Assembly (NCBI GenBank): GCA_041447245.1
Contig: JBGMEA010000001.1
Coordinates: forward strand, 1-52,974
Reading direction: 5' to 3'
DNA length: 52,974 bases
From: JBGMEA01 sp041447245
GTDB lineage: Bacteria; Bacillota; Clostridia; Eubacteriales; Anaerofustaceae
Shown here: one piece after another, positions 50,500 through 52,974 of the stretch
Layout: every line of letters begins with the position of its first letter
How positions within the stretch are numbered: the first letter of the stretch is position 1
The notes under the pieces: generated by a model
Told to the model about the DNA's origin: nothing
Databases searched by the model: none
What the model saw: only the letters and a program-made list of their open reading frames with translations
Position numbers and translations under genes: made by a program

Positions 50500-51387
50500 T
50501 TAATATTTCCTTTCTTCCGAATAGTCCGTTTGATTATGGGTATTTTTCTTTCCGAATGTCGCATCCATCCAAACCCATTCCCCATTAATATATACTTGAT
50601 TCCATGCATGATAGATGTTTTCCGGCGACAAATAGCCGATTACCAGTTTAGTCGGAATTCCTTGTGCTCTCAGCATCGCAGCCATGACAGCCGCATAATC
50701 GAAGCAAATTCCTTTACCGCTCTCAAGTGTTTGATCGACATCCGGCAGATAACCGGATTGAACAGTCTTGGCTTTCTCATTGTCATAATCAATGTGCTTG
50801 ATCACATAATTATAAATAATATCCGCTTTCTTCTTATCGTCGGTTATCCCCTCGCAAAGCTGCTTCGACAAAGCAATTGCCTGGTCATCATCGGTATACC
50901 AGACATATTGATTCGGAAACACAAATACCCGATTCGTATCGTCCATGCTGACATTGATGGAAACCGAATATAATACGCTGTAGCTCGTTCCTTCAAGATT
51001 TTTATATACTTTAACAGAATACGAACCGTTCCCCATCTGAAGCGGGTAAACTTCGTAAGTGTCCTGATTGTTCAAATCATATGTATAGCTTTGATCTCCG
51101 AGTGATATTTTTACTTTGAGCTTTTCCGTATATCCGCCGCACTTCACCATAATATATCCATCTTTCGTGTTGCTTGCATCAATTGTGCAACCGCTTTGAG
51201 AATACATTACCGTTCCGCTTGCCTGAGGCAGATTAATCTGAATATTATCTCCGCTCACAGTTCCTCCCGCATCCGGTGTTGTAACCACTGTTGTGTCCCC
51301 GTTTCCGGAGGAATTGTCACATCCGAAGACGCCGAAACAAAGCAAAAAGCAAAAAAGCAAAGATGTTAGTTTTGTTCGCCTGCCCAA
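50500..51387 (-). CDS. Transglutaminase-like lipoprotein
   Basis: A 295-aa exported protein. A signal peptide ends in a lipobox-like VFGC (Cys23), followed by a Ser/Gly/Thr-rich linker. A beta-rich region (45-150) precedes a transglutaminase-like cysteine-protease fold with Cys228 (GKGICFDYAAVMAAMLR), His260 (YHAWNQVY) and Asp275 (WMDATFG), a complete triad. The TTG start at 51387 has AGGAGG 6 bases upstream. It is first in the minus-strand pilus-like operon, 11 bases before gspF. It could crosslink or cleave surface proteins such as the fibre subunits; this is inference. Confidence 0.85.
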   Translation of the reverse strand: MGRRTKLTSLLFCFLLCFGVFGCDNSSGNGDTTVVTTPDAGGTVSGDNIQINLPQASGTVMYSQSGCTIDASNTKDGYIMVKCGGYTEKLKVKISLGDQSYTYDLNNQDTYEVYPLQMGNGSYSVKVYKNLEGTSYSVLYSVSINVSMDDTNRVFVFPNQYVWYTDDDQAIALSKQLCEGITDDKKKADIIYNYVIKHIDYDNEKAKTVQSGYLPDVDQTLESGKGICFDYAAVMAAMLRAQGIPTKLVIGYLSPENIYHAWNQVYINGEWVWMDATFGKKNTHNQTDYSEERKY

Positions 51388-51431
51388 TCAAATCCTCCTG
51401 TTAAATCGCCGGAAAATCGCTCTTTCATACG

Positions 51432-51437
51432 ATTATA
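51432..51437 (-). promoter_or_regulatory. Promoter of pilus-like operon (extended -10)
   Basis: On the minus strand TGGTATAAT, an extended -10, 45 bases before the transglutaminase start. No clear -35, so extra factors may be needed. Confidence 0.5.
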
Positions 51438-51547
51438 CCAACATCAGTATAAATGTTTTTCACATAAATTGCAACTTGATCAAATTTGCCGATTTTCACT
51501 TGCACTATGTATTTCGGTATCCTTGCGCGAGATATTAGGAACAAATG

Positions 51548-51577
51548 AAAAGAAACCCGGATTATCGGGTTTCTTTT
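51548..51577. terminator. Bidirectional terminator after surface repeat protein
   Basis: AAAAGAAACCCG (51548-51559), loop GATTAT, CGGGTTTCTTTT (51566-51577). It ends the minus-strand repeat-protein gene 25 bases upstream. Confidence 0.88.
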
Positions 51578-51601
51578 CGTTTCTATTGTCTTATAATGCG
51601 G

Positions 51602-52974
51602 TTAGGACATCTGAGTCTTTTGTTTTTTCTTGGATGAGAGGATCATTGTCGCAACCGATACCAATGCATAGATTGCCATCAGGATCGTCCACTTATCCGT
51701 GAACGCCATCGGTGCCGTCAGATCTTCCGTTACGAAGAAGGTGATCACTGCCGCAATGGCAACCACTGCACTGAACAGTCTCCATCCGCCTTTGCGTTTG
51801 ATTTCTTCATCTTCTTCTTTCTTCTTGTAATACGTGATCACAAGCGCCGCTCCGATGATGAGTGATCCGATTGCCAACAGCAGGTTCAGAAGTGCCCAGG
51901 AATTCCCTGCCAAAGGCGTCTGGTTTTCATCGAGCGTTTCCGTCGTCGGTCCTGCCAAAGGCACTGCTGTGTCATACACGAAAGTTACCGTATTGCCCGT
52001 CGTCGCAATCGTCAGATTCTGCGATGCGCTCTGTGCCGTATATCCCGCAATCGCGATCGGGGTCAGGCTCAGGGTTGATCCGTATACTGCAGTTCCTCCC
52101 GTAGCCGTCGCAATCACCGTTCCCGTTGTATCAACATAGTTGACTGTGTAAGGATACGAATTGATTACGAACTGTGCCGTTACGGTCAGCGGTCCTGTGA
52201 TATTGTTGAATGCCGTATTCCATCCTGTGAAGGTATATCCCACTCTTGCAGGCACCACCGGTGCGGTTGCTCCGCTTCCGTAGGGGATACTCTGCGTGGA
52301 GAGTGTCACTCCGTTATAGTTTAAGAAAGTGACCGGATAGCTGTTGAGGTTTGCGCTGAATTGTGCCTGATAGGTCACATCCCCCGTTACCGGGTTCACA
52401 ACCGGACTCCATCCGTTAAATGTGTAGGTATACTGTGCCGTTGCGCTTTGGCTCGGCGTCGCTGCGTTATAAGTCGGGGTTGTTCCGTACGGGACGTTCA
52501 GATCTTGTTCGAGCTGTGTCGTTCCGTTCATCCATGTGACGGTGTAGGTATTGATCGCGAACTGTGCTTGTACATTGATGTCTTCCGTTACTTCCAGATC
52601 GGTTCTGCTTGCCGTTGTTACTCCGTCACTCCAACCTGTGAAGTGATATCCTGTGTTCGGCACTGCCGTTACTTCCGTTCCGTTTGTTCCGTAGTTCACG
52701 CTCTGCGGAGTTGTTCCGCTGATTGTTCCGTTTCCGTCTGTCGTATAGGTCAGTGTAAAGGTATCAATCGCGAACTGTGCTTGTACATTGATGTCTTCCG
52801 TTACTTCCAGATCAGTTCTGCTTGCCGTTGTTACTCCGTCACTCCAACCTGTGAAGTGATATCCCGTGTTCGGCACTGCCGTTACTTCCGTTCCGTCTGT
52901 TCCGTAGTCCACGCTCTGCGGAGTTGTTCCGCTGATCGTTCCGTTTCCGTCTGTCGTATAGGTCAGTGTAAAGG
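51602..52974 (-). CDS. Surface protein with InlB/Listeria-Bacteroides-type repeats, C-terminal part
   Basis: At least 456 codons; the reading frame is open to the right edge, so the N-terminus is missing and the GTG at 52912 is not the start. From the edge inward: two 71-residue divergent InlB B-repeats (TGYHFTGWSDGVTTASRTDL, then EVTEDINVQAQFA), two Listeria-Bacteroides (Flg_new) repeats with YTFNGWSPVVNPVTGDV and VGYTFTGWNTAFNNITG, a MucBP-like segment (YTVNYVDTTGTVIATATGG), then a linker. The C-terminus has three hydrophobic segments with charged loops (YYKKKEEDEEIKRKGG) rather than an LPxTG sorting signal. It is probably a membrane-held adhesin or cell-surface protein. Confidence 0.88.
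   Translation of the reverse strand, partial: FTLTYTTDGNGTISGTTPQSVDYGTDGTEVTAVPNTGYHFTGWSDGVTTASRTDLEVTEDINVQAQFAIDTFTLTYTTDGNGTISGTTPQSVNYGTNGTEVTAVPNTGYHFTGWSDGVTTASRTDLEVTEDINVQAQFAINTYTVTWMNGTTQLEQDLNVPYGTTPTYNAATPSQSATAQYTYTFNGWSPVVNPVTGDVTYQAQFSANLNSYPVTFLNYNGVTLSTQSIPYGSGATAPVVPARVGYTFTGWNTAFNNITGPLTVTAQFVINSYPYTVNYVDTTGTVIATATGGTAVYGSTLSLTPIAIAGYTAQSASQNLTIATTGNTVTFVYDTAVPLAGPTTETLDENQTPLAGNSWALLNLLLAIGSLIIGAALVITYYKKKEEDEEIKRKGGWRLFSAVVAIAAVITFFVTEDLTAPMAFTDKWTILMAIYALVSVATMILSSKKKQKTQMS
52553..52974. repeat. Tandem 213-bp repeat, two copies
   Basis: Copy 1 is about 52553-52765; copy 2 runs from about 52766 to the window edge. The period is exactly 213 bases (71 codons), seen for example in TCGCGAACTGTGC at 52555 and 52768. 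The copies differ at only a few bases, which points to recent duplication or gene conversion within the surface-protein gene. More copies probably lie outside. Confidence 0.92.

Noticed and set aside
52553..52974. CRISPR array interpretation of the tandem repeats
   Set aside because: The 213-bp period is a whole number of codons within an open reading frame and the units follow each other without unique spacers.

Overview
The window looks like the chromosome of a strictly anaerobic, low-GC Gram-positive bacterium, most likely a clostridium (Bacillota, Eubacteriales-like). The reasons are strong AGGAGG-type ribosome-binding sites, sigma-A promoters of the TTGACA-17-TATAAT kind, U-tract terminators, a complete early-cobalt (anaerobic) cobalamin pathway, corrinoid-dependent methyltransferases typical of acetogenic or methyl-using anaerobes, and a lipoprotein and a surface repeat protein of Gram-positive style. 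The genus cannot be fixed from the sequence.

Layout. (1) 1-14551 is a corrinoid methyl-transfer island. On the minus strand lie two tandem UroD-superfamily methyltransferases (335 aa each), a corrinoid protein, a methyltetrahydrofolate:corrinoid-type methyltransferase and an MFS transporter. A plus-strand XRE regulator follows, then a minus-strand operon (corrinoid protein, two GntR regulators, a divergent UroD-like protein and an unlisted 49-aa ORF). A plus-strand transporter of GPH type and two more UroD-like proteins complete the island. The two transporter promoters carry a related 13-bp element inside the -35/-10 spacer, which suggests common control. (2) 14663-21099 has a Lon-family protease, a TetR regulator, a radical SAM/SPASM protein divergently paired with a degenerate paralogue that has lost the iron-sulfur motif, and a FlxA-like coiled-coil protein. 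(3) 21177-41681 is one cobalamin-riboswitch-led operon, cbiD-L-F-G-hemA-cbiH-[cbiJ/precorrin-2 dehydrogenase]-hemC-[cobA/hemD]-hemB-hemL-cbiX-cbiET-cbiA-cbiB-cobD-[PGM-like]-cbiP-cbiC. It runs from glutamyl-tRNA to adenosylcobinamide phosphate; only the adenosyltransferase and lower-ligand genes are not here. (4) 41751-45094 is a second cobalamin riboswitch with the ECF cobalt importer in the order cbiQ-O-M-N. (5) 45325-51437 (minus) is a type IV pilus/type II secretion-like cluster: a lipoprotein transglutaminase, a GspF/PilC protein, four small membrane or pseudopilin-like proteins, a PilT-like ATPase, and a SARP-type regulator with a degenerate GGDEF domain. (6) 51548-52974 is the C-terminal part of a surface protein with 71-residue InlB/Listeria-Bacteroides-type repeats that runs off the right edge.

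How it fits together: the cobalt importer feeds the cobalamin operon, whose product is the cofactor of the corrinoid proteins in the methyl-transfer island. UroD-like proteins would move methyl groups from unknown donors, brought in by the two transporters, onto the corrinoid proteins, and the pterin-binding enzyme would pass them to tetrahydrofolate. This link is inferred from gene content. The most unusual items are the degenerate radical SAM partner, the shared spacer operator, the PilT-only pilus-like cluster, the CbiJ/precorrin-2 dehydrogenase fusion, and the second riboswitch, which appears to act by hiding the ribosome-binding site.
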